From the NCBI GenBank assembly GCA_020634415.1, contig JACKBT010000007.1, forward strand, positions 62,001 to 126,000: 64,000 nt of DNA. The letters are read 5' to 3'. The position numbers were made by a program, and so were the translations under genes. Shown in pieces: positions 8,918 to 17,189 of the stretch (the first letter of the stretch is position 1; the number at the start of each line of letters is the position of its first letter). The DNA comes from Ardenticatenaceae bacterium (GTDB lineage: Bacteria > Chloroflexota > Anaerolineae > Promineifilales > Promineifilaceae). Below the pieces are notes generated by a model. That model had not been told where the DNA came from. It ran no database searches and saw only the letters and a list, made by a program, of their open reading frames with translations.

Positions 8918-9670
8918 TCAGGTGTACCTTTCCACTATTTGCTTGAGGGAGTCGTAGTGGGAGCCTTTCCAGTAGATTTGGTGGCATTCCTGGCAGACGT
9001 AGAATTCGTCGTAATATTGGCTGGTTTTGGGTTCGAGGCGGGGCAGGATTTGGGATTTGGGGGTGGGCTTGAGACGGCCGTTGCACTTCAAACAGCGCTG
9101 CCAGGGTTGAATCCACTCATAAAGGTGGAAGCGGTGCAGGACAGCCGCTAACTGCTCTTCGGGGCTGCGGGAGCGCAAACAGTAGCCGTGCACAACCAGA
9201 CTGCGTTTGAGCAGCCCTCGGTCACGGGTGAGCATAACGCGCTGCTGCTCGTGGGCAATTTGGGCCAGATAGGCATCATCGTAATGGTTGTTGGGGTAAA
9301 GGGTGTCGAAGCCAAGCAGGCGCAAAAACATAGCCAGTTGGCCCAGGTGTACGTCTAGTACAAACGAAGGCGGCTGGGGCAAGGGTGGGCGCAGGGGTAC
9401 AAGGGGGGTCACGTCCAGGCTGGTAAAAGCGGGGTAGATGCTGAGGCGATCTGCGGGCTGCACCAGATAGGCAAAGTCTACCGATTCGCCATTAGCCAGA
9501 ATGACTTCTACTTCGGTGTGGGGCACACCGAGGGCTTCGATGAGATGTTTGACGGAAACGGGGGGATGAATGTTGGTGTTGAATGCTTTTTGACGGCGTG
9601 GTGGCGGCAGAAAATCATTCAGTTCGGCATAAAAACGAAACGTGGCAGATTGTGACGTGGAGGAAATCAC
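8918..9670 (-). CDS. Mut7-C RNase domain protein with N-terminal ubiquitin/ThiS-like domain
   Basis: 250 residues. Residues 1-85 resemble the Mut7-C ubiquitin-fold domain. Residues from about 103 (FVLDVHLGQLAMFLRLLGFDT) are the Mut7-C PIN-like RNase domain, with acidic residues in DVHLG, YDDAYLA and LTRDRGLL. The C-terminus carries a zinc ribbon (CLKCNG and CQECHQ). The family is predicted to cleave RNA; targets are unknown. Its ATG overlaps the stop of tex by four bases, so the two are one operon, which fits a shared role in RNA metabolism. Confidence 0.85.
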   Translation of the reverse strand: MISSTSQSATFRFYAELNDFLPPPRRQKAFNTNIHPPVSVKHLIEALGVPHTEVEVILANGESVDFAYLVQPADRLSIYPAFTSLDVTPLVPLRPPLPQPPSFVLDVHLGQLAMFLRLLGFDTLYPNNHYDDAYLAQIAHEQQRVMLTRDRGLLKRSLVVHGYCLRSRSPEEQLAAVLHRFHLYEWIQPWQRCLKCNGRLKPTPKSQILPRLEPKTSQYYDEFYVCQECHQIYWKGSHYDSLKQIVERYT

Positions 9671-11859
9671 CGCCGTCCTTTTGCACCTCGATTTCGCTTG
9701 CGTTCGTTTTCCTTGCTCTCTCGCTCATCTTGGGGCCAGCCCAGGCTGATGCGTTCGCGTTCGTGGTCTACGCCGAGGATTTCTACCTGGACGATGTCGC
9801 CGACGTTGAGGTGTTCATCGCGGGGGATGCGGCTGCGGTGGAGGAGGCCATCTTGTTTGACGCCGATGTCTATGAAGCAGCCGAAGTCTACGACGTTGCG
9901 CACGGTGCCTTTGAGCATCATTCCTGTTTGTAGATCGCTCATGGCGAGGACGTCGCTGCGCAGGATGGGGGCGGGCATGTCTTCGCGGGGGTCGCGGCCG
10001 GGACGGATGAGCTGCTCGAAGATGTCTTGGAGGGTGGGGATGCCGGTGTTGAGTTCGCGGGCGAGTTCGTTTAAGGGGGTTTGTTGGCGGAGGGTTTTGA
10101 GGGCGGTTTCGCGTTCTTCGAGGGTGTTGTCGAGGGTGAGGTTGGCGTATTGGAGAACGGCCGTTGCCACGCCATAACTCTCAGGATGAATGGCACTGGC
10201 ATCTAGTAGATTATCGCCGTCCCGCACCCGCAAGAAACCGGCTGCCTGCTCAAAGGCTTTGCTGCCCAGGCCATGTACTTTAATCAGACTGGCTCGGTCG
10301 GGAAAGGGGCCATGCACGTCGCGGTGAGCCACGATTTTTTCGGCAAGTTTGGGGCCGATGCCAGCCACATAAGTGAGCAGGGCAGGGGAAGCTGTGTTGA
10401 CATCTACGCCAACTTGATTAACGACGAGTTCGACGACTTGATTGAGCGTTTCGGCCAACTGCTTTTGGTTGACATCGTGCTGGTACAGCCCTACGCCGAT
10501 GGCTTTGGGGTCAATTTTTACCAGTTCGGCCAGGGGGTCTTGCACGCGGCGGGCGATGGAAACAGCCCCGCGCAAGCTCACATCTAAATCGGGCAGCTCT
10601 TCGCGGGCGAGTTTGCTGGCACTGTAGACGCTGGCACCAGCTTCGTCTACGACGAGGTAGTGGACACGCTGGAGGCGGCTGGTGAGTTCGGCGACCAGCT
10701 TTTCGGTTTCGCGGGAGGCTGTGCCATTGCCGATGGCGATCAGGCTGACATTGTACCGATCTACCAGGCGAGCGAGGGTTTTGAGGGCTTCGTCGCGGTG
10801 GTTTTGGGGTTGGTGGGGGTAGATGGTGGCTGTTTCTAGCACCTTGCCGGTGGCATCTACGATGGCGATTTTGCAGCCAGTGCGGTAAGCGGGGTCTACG
10901 CCCATGACGACGTGGCCGAGGAGGGGCGGTTGGGTGAGGAGGCCGCGTATGTTGTTGGCGAAGACTTCGATGGCGTGGGTTTCGGCCTGTTCGGTGAGGG
11001 TGCGGCGCAGATCGCGCTCGATGGCGGGTATGAGGAGGCGTTTGGCGGCATCTTTGGTGGCTAAATCTAGCTGTTCGGCCAGGCTGGATTGGCGTGTGTC
11101 GGGGCGGAAGACGGATTGGATGGAGAGGAGACAGTCCCGTTCGGGAATATCTAGGTGGACGCGCAGGATTTTTTCGGTTTCGCCGCGATTGACGGCGAGG
11201 ATTTGGTGGGGGCGCAGGCGGTCTACGCTGTAGTCGTAGTCGTAGTAGAGGGTGTAAACGCCGCGTTTGTCTTCGGCGTCGCGGATTTTTTCGCTGACGA
11301 GGAGGCCCCATTTCCAGGCTTTTTCGCGGACACGCTGGCGCACTTTGGCGTGGTCGCTGATGACTTCGGCGGCGATGTCGCGGGCACCAGCCAGGGCTTC
11401 TTCGACAGTGGATACGCCGTCGTTGAGGAATTCTGCGGCTAGTTTTTCGGGGGCTTCGCTGGTTTGTTTTTGTTTGAGAATGAGTTGGGCCAGGGGTTCT
11501 AGCCCTTTTTCGCGGGCGGTGCTGGCGCGGGTGTGGCGTTTGGGTTTGTAGGGCTGGTAGAGGTCTTCGAGGTCGGTGAGGGTATCGGCCGTTTCGATTT
11601 TGCGCTGTAGTTCGGGGGTTAGCTGTCCCTGTTCGGTGATGCTGTTGAGGATGGTTTGCCGTCTTTCGTCGAGGGAGCGGAGACGTGCCAGATGGTTTTG
11701 GATTTGTAGGAGTTGGTCGTCGTCCAGGCTGCCGGTGGCTTCTTTGCGATAACGGGCGATGAAGGGGAGGGTGTTGCCTGCATCTATGAGTTCGATGGCG
11801 GCGTTTACCTGGGTGGCTTTGACGTTGAGGGTGCGGGAGATTTGTTGGGCGTAGGTCAT
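9667..11859 (-). CDS. tex: Tex-type RNA-binding protein with S1 domain
   Basis: 730 residues, close to the usual length of Tex. The order is: N-terminal helical region (ARYRKEATGSLDDDQL), YqgF-like RNase H fold near 325-425 (GVDPAYRTGCKIAIVD), helix-hairpin-helix repeats near 495-560 (VNTASPALLTYVAGIG) and a C-terminal S1 domain near 645-715 (GTVRNVVDFGCFIDIG). Tex binds nucleic acids and affects transcription and ribosome-linked processes. The tail after S1 is basic. The gene is followed directly by the Mut7-C RNase gene. Confidence 0.96.
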   Translation of the reverse strand: MTYAQQISRTLNVKATQVNAAIELIDAGNTLPFIARYRKEATGSLDDDQLLQIQNHLARLRSLDERRQTILNSITEQGQLTPELQRKIETADTLTDLEDLYQPYKPKRHTRASTAREKGLEPLAQLILKQKQTSEAPEKLAAEFLNDGVSTVEEALAGARDIAAEVISDHAKVRQRVREKAWKWGLLVSEKIRDAEDKRGVYTLYYDYDYSVDRLRPHQILAVNRGETEKILRVHLDIPERDCLLSIQSVFRPDTRQSSLAEQLDLATKDAAKRLLIPAIERDLRRTLTEQAETHAIEVFANNIRGLLTQPPLLGHVVMGVDPAYRTGCKIAIVDATGKVLETATIYPHQPQNHRDEALKTLARLVDRYNVSLIAIGNGTASRETEKLVAELTSRLQRVHYLVVDEAGASVYSASKLAREELPDLDVSLRGAVSIARRVQDPLAELVKIDPKAIGVGLYQHDVNQKQLAETLNQVVELVVNQVGVDVNTASPALLTYVAGIGPKLAEKIVAHRDVHGPFPDRASLIKVHGLGSKAFEQAAGFLRVRDGDNLLDASAIHPESYGVATAVLQYANLTLDNTLEERETALKTLRQQTPLNELARELNTGIPTLQDIFEQLIRPGRDPREDMPAPILRSDVLAMSDLQTGMMLKGTVRNVVDFGCFIDIGVKQDGLLHRSRIPRDEHLNVGDIVQVEILGVDHERERISLGWPQDERESKENERKRNRGAKGRR

Positions 11860-11940
11860 GGGCTTGATTATAGCGGGGAATGGGGGGAGTGGCGAGGGAG
11901 AGAGGGGCAGAGGGTAGGGGGCGCAAAGGGGCAGGGGAGA

Positions 11941-12020
11941 ATAGTCTAATAGTCGAGTGGTCGAGTGGTCGAGTAGTCGAGTGGTAAATCGTAAATCGCA
12001 AATCGCAAATTGTAAATCGT
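11941..12020. repeat. Tandem repeat tracts (GTCGAGTG and GTAAATC units)
   Basis: About five GTCGAGTG-like units are followed by GTAAATC/GCAAATC units in the divergent gap between tex and the response regulator. The inverted half seen in other elements is missing, so it is a half element. Any promoter of either gene would have to overlap or flank it. Confidence 0.65.
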
Positions 12021-12035
12021 GGTATAGTTGGGGGT

Positions 12036-12755
12036 ATGACGCAAAAAGTTTTGGTAGTGGAAGATGATAAGACGTTGCAGGAGACGCTGGTCTATAATTT
12101 GGAGCGGCAGGGGTATGAGGTGGCGGTGACGGGTGACGGCCGTTCGGCTCTGACGCTTGTGCGCCAAAATACGCCGGATGTCATTGTGTTGGATATTATG
12201 CTGCCCGGTTTGGATGGCTTTGACGTATGCCGGATCATTCGCAAGGAGTTTAGTGTGCCCATTTTGATGTTGACGGCGCGGACGGAGGAGATTGACAAGA
12301 TTGTGGGCCTGGAGATGGGGGCGGATGATTATTTGACGAAGCCGTTTAGTATGCGGGAGCTGCTGGCGCGGGTGAAGGCGTTGCTGCGCCGGGTGACGCT
12401 GATTCGGCAGGAGGTGGAGGCGGAGCAGCCAGCGGTGACGGATTTGCCAGGGGCGGAGACGCTGACGTTTGGTAATTTGGTGGTGGATCAGGATAGGCGG
12501 GAGGTGCTGCTGGATGAACGGCCGATTCGCCTGAAACCTAAAGAGTATGAGCTGCTGCTTTTTTTGGCGCGGCACAAGGGCATTGCGCTGTCGCGGGATT
12601 TGATTTTGGAGCGGGTGTGGGGCTGGACGTATGATGGCAACAGCCGCACGGTGGATGTGCATGTGCGCTGGCTGCGCGAGAAGATTGAGGCGGACCCGAA
12701 TGAGGTGAAGCGGATTGTGACGGTACGCGGGGTGGGGTATCGGTTTGATGGGTAG
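12036..12755 (+). CDS. OmpR/PhoB-family response regulator (orphan)
   Basis: 239 residues. The receiver domain has the acidic pair EDD at 9-11, phospho-acceptor Asp53 ([12 protein letters not shown]), Thr80 and Lys102 ([10 protein letters not shown]). A winged-helix DNA-binding domain fills about 140-239 ([15 protein letters not shown] and the [11 protein letters not shown] end). A linker of about 25 residues separates the domains. No histidine kinase is found nearby, so its partner and targets are unknown. Confidence 0.93.
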   Translation: MTQKVLVVEDDKTLQETLVYNLERQGYEVAVTGDGRSALTLVRQNTPDVIVLDIMLPGLDGFDVCRIIRKEFSVPILMLTARTEEIDKIVGLEMGADDYLTKPFSMRELLARVKALLRRVTLIRQEVEAEQPAVTDLPGAETLTFGNLVVDQDRREVLLDERPIRLKPKEYELLLFLARHKGIALSRDLILERVWGWTYDGNSRTVDVHVRWLREKIEADPNEVKRIVTVRGVGYRFDG

Positions 12756-12756
12756 G

Positions 12757-12790
12757 CATAATGACGTAATTGCGTAATGACGTAATTACT
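12757..12790. repeat. Tandem/palindromic repeat, GACGTAATT family
   Basis: Overlapping TAATGACGTAATTGCG units form a self-complementary tract between the response regulator and the hydrolase gene. Confidence 0.6.
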
Positions 12791-12810
12791 GTTGGCTGGA
12801 TGAAGGAAGT

Positions 12811-13695
12811 ATGGCGCATACAAATGAAGTGCAGATTGTGGCGAATGAGGGGTGGGATGAGCGGATTGTGGTGTGCCGGAATGATGATCTGGTAGACACC
12901 TTTATCATCACGACCCAGCGGTATGTGGTGGTGGTGGATACGATGATTAATGCGGTAACGGGGCGGAAGTTGTTGGAAGTGGCGCAGGAGAGGATGGAAA
13001 ACGGCCGTCAACTTCTCGTCATCAACACCCACGCCGATTACGACCACAGTTGGGGCAATATGGCTTTTGCGAATGTGCCCATTATCGGCAGCAAGCTGTC
13101 TGTACCTATCTTCCAAGAGCCAGCGGTGCAAAAGTCTTTGAAGCAGCGCCAGGAACGGGAGCCAGATGTTTTTGGTGAGGTCTTTTTTGTGCCGCCGACG
13201 GTGCAGGTAGACGGCCGTTTGTACCTTGACGGCGGCGATTTAACACTGGAATTCTTCCCCACTCCCGGCCATACGGTTGACCATTACGCCTTGTATATCC
13301 CGGAAATCAACACCCTGCTGGCGGCTGACGCGGCTGAAGTGCCTTACCCGATGGCGCGGACGGTGGACGGCCTGTCCGCTATGCGCCAATCGTTGGCGGA
13401 ACTGGCGGCGATGAAGGCGGAGACGGTTTTATACTGTCATGCGCCAGTGACGATTGGTTCGCAATTGTTGCATGACAATATTGCCTATTTTGACAAGCTG
13501 GAAGAGAAGTGCCGCGCCGCTTTGGCGCGGGGTGTGCCGCCCCAGCCTGACGAGGATGCGGATGTGATTGCCTTAGTAGATTGCCCGTTTGCTGAAGCAG
13601 CACCATCGGGCGAACATTGGCAAAACATCCACGAATATTACCAAAGCACAGGCCACGCTGAGCAGATTCGGGCGATGCTGGCGAATTTGGTATAG
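12811..13695 (+). CDS. Metallo-beta-lactamase-fold hydrolase
   Basis: 294 residues. The metal-binding motif [11 protein letters not shown] gives His74, Asp76, Asp78 and His79; further ligands lie in the [15 protein letters not shown] and CHAPVTIG segments. The fold covers beta-lactamases, glyoxalase II, lactonases and others. The substrate cannot be told here. The gene starts at an ATG soon after a repeat tract and ends 9 bases before a Nudix gene, suggesting co-transcription. Confidence 0.85.
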   Translation: MAHTNEVQIVANEGWDERIVVCRNDDLVDTFIITTQRYVVVVDTMINAVTGRKLLEVAQERMENGRQLLVINTHADYDHSWGNMAFANVPIIGSKLSVPIFQEPAVQKSLKQRQEREPDVFGEVFFVPPTVQVDGRLYLDGGDLTLEFFPTPGHTVDHYALYIPEINTLLAADAAEVPYPMARTVDGLSAMRQSLAELAAMKAETVLYCHAPVTIGSQLLHDNIAYFDKLEEKCRAALARGVPPQPDEDADVIALVDCPFAEAAPSGEHWQNIHEYYQSTGHAEQIRAMLANLV

Positions 13696-13704
13696 AGGTA
13701 GATA

Positions 13705-14214
13705 ATGGACCAACCCATTGTTTACACGGGGCCGCCACGCCATCGGCCGTTTGCCACCAGTCCTATCGCCATTCAAGCTATTGTCATCAATAATGAGGAA
13801 AAATTTGTGCTGCTCAACAGTTTGAGGCGCAAGCAGGGCTGGCAGGTGGTGAGCGGGGGGCTGGAGGCGGGGGAGACGATTTTGGCTGGTGTTTTGCGCG
13901 AAGTGGGCGAGGAGTTGGGGGAGGGTGTGCGGGTACGGCCGTTGGGCATTATCCACGCCGAGACGTTTCATTATGATGAGCAAGTGCGCTTTATGGTCAG
14001 CCTCTACTATTTGATGGTCTACGAGGGCGGCGAGATTGTGCCGGGTGATGACATGGCTGGCAGTGAAGTGCGCTGGTGGTCGCTGGATGAGTTGCAGGAG
14101 GAGGGTTTGCGTTTTCATCCTTCCGTAAAGCCCTGGCTGATGGAGCGGGCGGTTGGTTTGTATCGTTTGTGGCGGGATGAGGGGGAACGGCCGTTGCAGC
14201 CTCTTCTCGACTAA
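13705..14214 (+). CDS. Nudix hydrolase
   Basis: 169 residues. The Nudix box runs from GGLEAGE to REVGEELG with the expected spacing, so it hydrolyses a nucleoside diphosphate linked to another group using Mg2+. The sequence before the box (FVLLNSLRRKQGWQVVSGG) is typical of the fold. The substrate is unknown. It follows the MBL-fold hydrolase closely. Confidence 0.9.
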   Translation: MDQPIVYTGPPRHRPFATSPIAIQAIVINNEEKFVLLNSLRRKQGWQVVSGGLEAGETILAGVLREVGEELGEGVRVRPLGIIHAETFHYDEQVRFMVSLYYLMVYEGGEIVPGDDMAGSEVRWWSLDELQEEGLRFHPSVKPWLMERAVGLYRLWRDEGERPLQPLLD

Positions 14215-14327
14215 GCTGAAGTCAATTAACAAAGAGTTAACCAGCCGCTAACAGAGTCATAACCTGGCCTTGATGTGGGTTTAACGGCCGTCTTCTACAC
14301 TACCTCTAAAAATTAGAGAGGTATCGG

Positions 14328-15209
14328 ATGACAATTCAAGGATATGGGTATGCAATTAATGACTATGGTTCGGCTTGGGAGTTGGATCGCCAGTTGAGTA
14401 AGCTGATTGAGATGGGTTTTACGCACGCCGAGGTGCGGCCAGAGGGCTGGCAGGTGTGGCAGAATGGTCAGATTGATAATCGTCGCCTGGCGCGGTTAAC
14501 GGCCGTTCTGGATAAACACCGCGCTTATTTGGATTATGTGATGCAACTGCCAACGGCCGTTAACCTGTTTAACCTGCCCCAGCAAAAAGATCATCAACAC
14601 CTGTTGCAACAAGGCATCAAAGTGGGGGCACACATCGGGGCCAAGCTGCTCATGTACCAGCCTGGCTATCGCGCAGACCGCACGCCAGACGACTTTATTG
14701 CCATGCCCCACTTGATGAAGCAGGAGCGCAGGGTGCTGCGCCAGTTGGCTGATGAGACGGCCAGATGGGGTGGTGCAATAGCCATTCTTAGTGCCTCTTA
14801 TCTGGCTGGCGAGCAGAGTAGTTATGCCGTCTGGCCAGAACTATTGGCGCAGCAAGTAACGAAAATAGATCATCCCAACGTGGGCCTTTGTTTGGACTTT
14901 AGCCAGCTTTTTTGGGCGGCGAAATGGGTGGGGTTTGATTTTTCTCAGGCTATTCAGACGCTTTCGCCGCTGGCCTTTCATTTCCACATTCAGGATGAGA
15001 TGGGTATTATGAATCATCCTGCACCGACGGGGGATTCATTGACGCAATGTGTGACCTATTTGCCGGCTGGCTGGCACAAAGTGCCGTACCAAGAGGGGGT
15101 TGGTTTGTTGCCTTTGACCGAACTGCCTGCTCATCTTGATCTGGCGGATACGTTGTTTTATCCGGTGCAACGGCCGTTTGTGGGTTCGCCAACGGCCGTA
15201 TCTGCCTAA
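14328..15209 (+). CDS. Sugar phosphate isomerase/epimerase-like TIM barrel
   Basis: 293 residues resembling the AP endonuclease 2/xylose isomerase-like barrel family. The cues are MGFTHAEVRPEGWQ near the start, NVGLCLDFSQLFW in the middle and FHFHIQDEMG near residue 218, which would hold metal ligands (Asp, His, Glu). Such enzymes isomerise or epimerise sugars. The exact reaction is unknown. Four ACGGCCGT copies lie in this one gene. The ATG follows AGAGAGGTATCGG, an adequate ribosome binding site. Confidence 0.65.
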   Translation: MTIQGYGYAINDYGSAWELDRQLSKLIEMGFTHAEVRPEGWQVWQNGQIDNRRLARLTAVLDKHRAYLDYVMQLPTAVNLFNLPQQKDHQHLLQQGIKVGAHIGAKLLMYQPGYRADRTPDDFIAMPHLMKQERRVLRQLADETARWGGAIAILSASYLAGEQSSYAVWPELLAQQVTKIDHPNVGLCLDFSQLFWAAKWVGFDFSQAIQTLSPLAFHFHIQDEMGIMNHPAPTGDSLTQCVTYLPAGWHKVPYQEGVGLLPLTELPAHLDLADTLFYPVQRPFVGSPTAVSA

Positions 15210-15215
15210 ACCATC

Positions 15216-15416
15216 ATGCTCGAAGAACTCCTCCAAGAAGAAAACCGCCGCTTAAAAATGGAGTTGGCGCAACTGCGCCGCACGATTATTAAAGTGGAGC
15301 CGCTGGTGTTGGTAGACGGCCGTTTTGAGCAAATGGCGACGGCCCCCATTAACGTCATCCGTGTGGCTCGCCAAATTTTGCAAAATCTGCCGCAATCTGA
15401 ACTCGCCTCCGACTAA
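15216..15416 (+). CDS. Small hypothetical protein with N-terminal coiled coil
   Basis: 66 residues, not recognised. The first 25 residues (LEELLQEENRRLKMELAQLR) have a heptad pattern and should form a coiled coil. It begins 7 bases after the isomerase stop and would be co-transcribed with it. No clear ribosome binding site is seen, so it may be translated by coupling. It could be non-coding, but codon use looks normal and an ACGGCCGT is read as Asp-Gly-Arg. Confidence 0.45.
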   Translation: MLEELLQEENRRLKMELAQLRRTIIKVEPLVLVDGRFEQMATAPINVIRVARQILQNLPQSELASD

Positions 15417-15835
15417 GATAGCCACTGTTTAGCCTGGTGTGCTGCCAGCCGCACCAGTGCAGTTTGGCTGAAATAGGCCCACAGTTTTGTTGAACGATTT
15501 GGAAAATCGTTCAACCGCGATTTTCCAAATCGCGCCACAAAATTTGCAGGTGAACTTAAGCCTTTCTGCACCGGGCTGTTGTTGGCTGTTTCAGGCCCTT
15601 CTTCTATGGTTGAGGGGTGTGAGCCGAAACTGGCCTGGGCAGCCGCACATGACAAAGATAGGGGTAGCAGTAGGGTTGGGTGTGATAACGGCCGTTTAGC
15701 CGTAAAGCCGCCAGTCGGGGAGCTTGCCTCACATCATAATTACCACAATCAATCGTCATGAGATAATTGTGACCTATAATGGAGAGATGAAACACAATAT
15801 TCTCGACGGCCTGAAAACAGTAGTACGCGGAGCAT
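15417..15835. other. Non-coding interval with a 15-bp inverted repeat
   Basis: No convincing gene is seen. A perfect inverted repeat (CGATTTGGAAAATCG and its complement) lies near 15497-15533, and an ACGGCCGT near 15689. A 20-codon frame from ATG 15787 overlaps the start of the next gene and could be a leader peptide, without further support. Confidence 0.5.
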
Positions 15836-15838
15836 GTG

Positions 15839-16816
15839 ATGAGGCGTAAGATTTTTGTCTTGATACCTGTTTTGATTATTTTGTTGAGTGAGGTTGCCCT
15901 ATTTTTTACACGGCAGCAGGAGGTAACGGCCGTTGTAGACATCACACCTCGATTGGATGGGGTTTTGTTGGGGAGTGTGAATAATAACGGCCGTTTATCT
16001 GTCAGCAATGGTTTTTATCAATGTATCGGCCAGGAAGAAGAGGCCCAAGAGAGATTGAACCAACTGCTCTCCTACAACATGTGCAATCGGCTGGCGCAAC
16101 CCCCAGGCTGCAACGCCTCGGCCGTGAACCATTCCCTGACCCCTGAGGAAATTGAATCGAGCTTTACGATTGTTGAAGAGGGGCAGTTTTTCCGCATAGA
16201 GCCGGCAGCGCCAGTTGATTCCCGCCTGTTGGGAACAGAAGCAACCACGCTTCATGCCTGCCATACAGATTTTCTCAACTACATCAACCTTGCCTATGAG
16301 CAAGGCAACTCTTCTCTTTATTACCCTTATGAATTGCCGCCAGGTCTGACAATGACAGACGTAGACAGCAGCCGTCGCCTTGATGAAGCCAGTCTGCTGC
16401 GCCCCACACTGGGCATCGCTCAAATTTCGGCTGCCCAAATCGTAGACGAAGCATTTCTGACCGATTTCATGAATTTGCTGTATGAATTAGATTACTTCGC
16501 CATCTTCCATCCGTATGGCGGCACCGGTCAAATTGTAAATCGTGAAATAAGACGAGACGGCCGTTATTGGTACATTGAAGATCGGGCCATCTCAACTTCT
16601 TATAGCGACATGATTCCTTTTGTTGGCGGAGAAACAGATTACAGATATACGCTCGAAGTGGATACAGCGACCAATATTGTGATAGCTAAGACAGATATCC
16701 TTGGTGGCCGTACTTTCATATCTATTCCACCCATCGTTATTCTGTTGTGCGCCTTTTCTCTGCTGATCTTGGTAGCTATCGTTTATGCTAGCAGGCTGTT
16801 GGAAAAGTGGCCGTAG
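15839..16816 (+). CDS. Hypothetical membrane protein with large outer domain
   Basis: 325 residues, family not recognised. An N-terminal hydrophobic segment (IFVLIPVLIILLSEVALFF) and a C-terminal one (IVILLCAFSLLILVAIVY) flank about 270 soluble residues, so the middle probably lies outside the membrane. It has four cysteines in its first half that could pair. The last residues (about SRLLEKWP) and the stop are encoded by the MITE-like element at 16788, so the natural C-terminus has been replaced. GCGGAG lies 6-7 bases before the ATG. Confidence 0.6.
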   Translation: MRRKIFVLIPVLIILLSEVALFFTRQQEVTAVVDITPRLDGVLLGSVNNNGRLSVSNGFYQCIGQEEEAQERLNQLLSYNMCNRLAQPPGCNASAVNHSLTPEEIESSFTIVEEGQFFRIEPAAPVDSRLLGTEATTLHACHTDFLNYINLAYEQGNSSLYYPYELPPGLTMTDVDSSRRLDEASLLRPTLGIAQISAAQIVDEAFLTDFMNLLYELDYFAIFHPYGGTGQIVNREIRRDGRYWYIEDRAISTSYSDMIPFVGGETDYRYTLEVDTATNIVIAKTDILGGRTFISIPPIVILLCAFSLLILVAIVYASRLLEKWP

Positions 16817-16895
16817 GCGCGGTATCCTTACCGCGTTCCCCGAGCGCGAAAGGGATTTCGCGGCTACAAATTGGGGTTCTCCGACAAACTGCTAG
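16788..16895. mobile_element. 108-bp MITE-like element, copy 2
   Basis: This is the second copy of the element at 1404-1511, with the same ends and length. It interrupts the 3' end of the membrane protein gene at 15839 and gives it a new stop. Both copies begin and end with CTAG, which may be either part of the terminal repeat or a duplicated target. Confidence 0.75.
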
Positions 16896-16993
16896 CGGCG
16901 GTTTTTTGTCTAGCGATGAGCAAGCCAGACATTCATGACAGCGCTCGTAAGTTTGACCCATAAAACCGGGACAGAGTCTATTTGTGGTTGGTT

Positions 16994-17116
16994 ATGGCAG
17001 CACCGATAGAAATGTCGGCCGAGCAAATTGCCATGTTTACTTCGATGATGGAGGGTAACAATCGGCCGTTACAGGCATTGAATGAGCGTGGTTTGCAGAT
17101 GGATGATACGCCGTAA
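16994..17116 (+). CDS. Possible 40-residue ORF
   Basis: A short frame (MAAPIEMSAEQIAMFTSMME at its start) with normal-looking codons and an amphipathic N-terminal half. There is no homology I recognise and no strong ribosome binding site. The rest of the interval 16896-17189 has no gene. It may be the remnant of a longer gene. Confidence 0.25.
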   Translation: MAAPIEMSAEQIAMFTSMMEGNNRPLQALNERGLQMDDTP

Positions 17117-17141
17117 GTGGCGATGGTGAGGGAGTAGGATG

Positions 17142-17168
17142 AACGGCCGTTGCCCAGCAACGGCCGTT
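17142..17168. terminator. Hairpin made of two ACGGCCGT copies
   Basis: Two palindromes form a 12-bp inverted repeat (AACGGCCGTTGC and its complement) around a 3-base loop, with a T-rich tail on the + strand. It lies 21 bases beyond the stop of the M3 peptidase, which is on the - strand. It could end transcription from the left, and on the - strand would give a strong 3' hairpin. Confidence 0.45.
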
Positions 17169-17189
17169 TGTCTTTACATGCGGGGCAGA

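Noticed and set aside
10511..12001. Long open frame (496 codons) opposite or out of phase with tex
   Set aside because: It lies on the same bases as tex in another phase, is rich in Arg, Pro and His and has no domain; it is a shadow of a G+C-biased gene.
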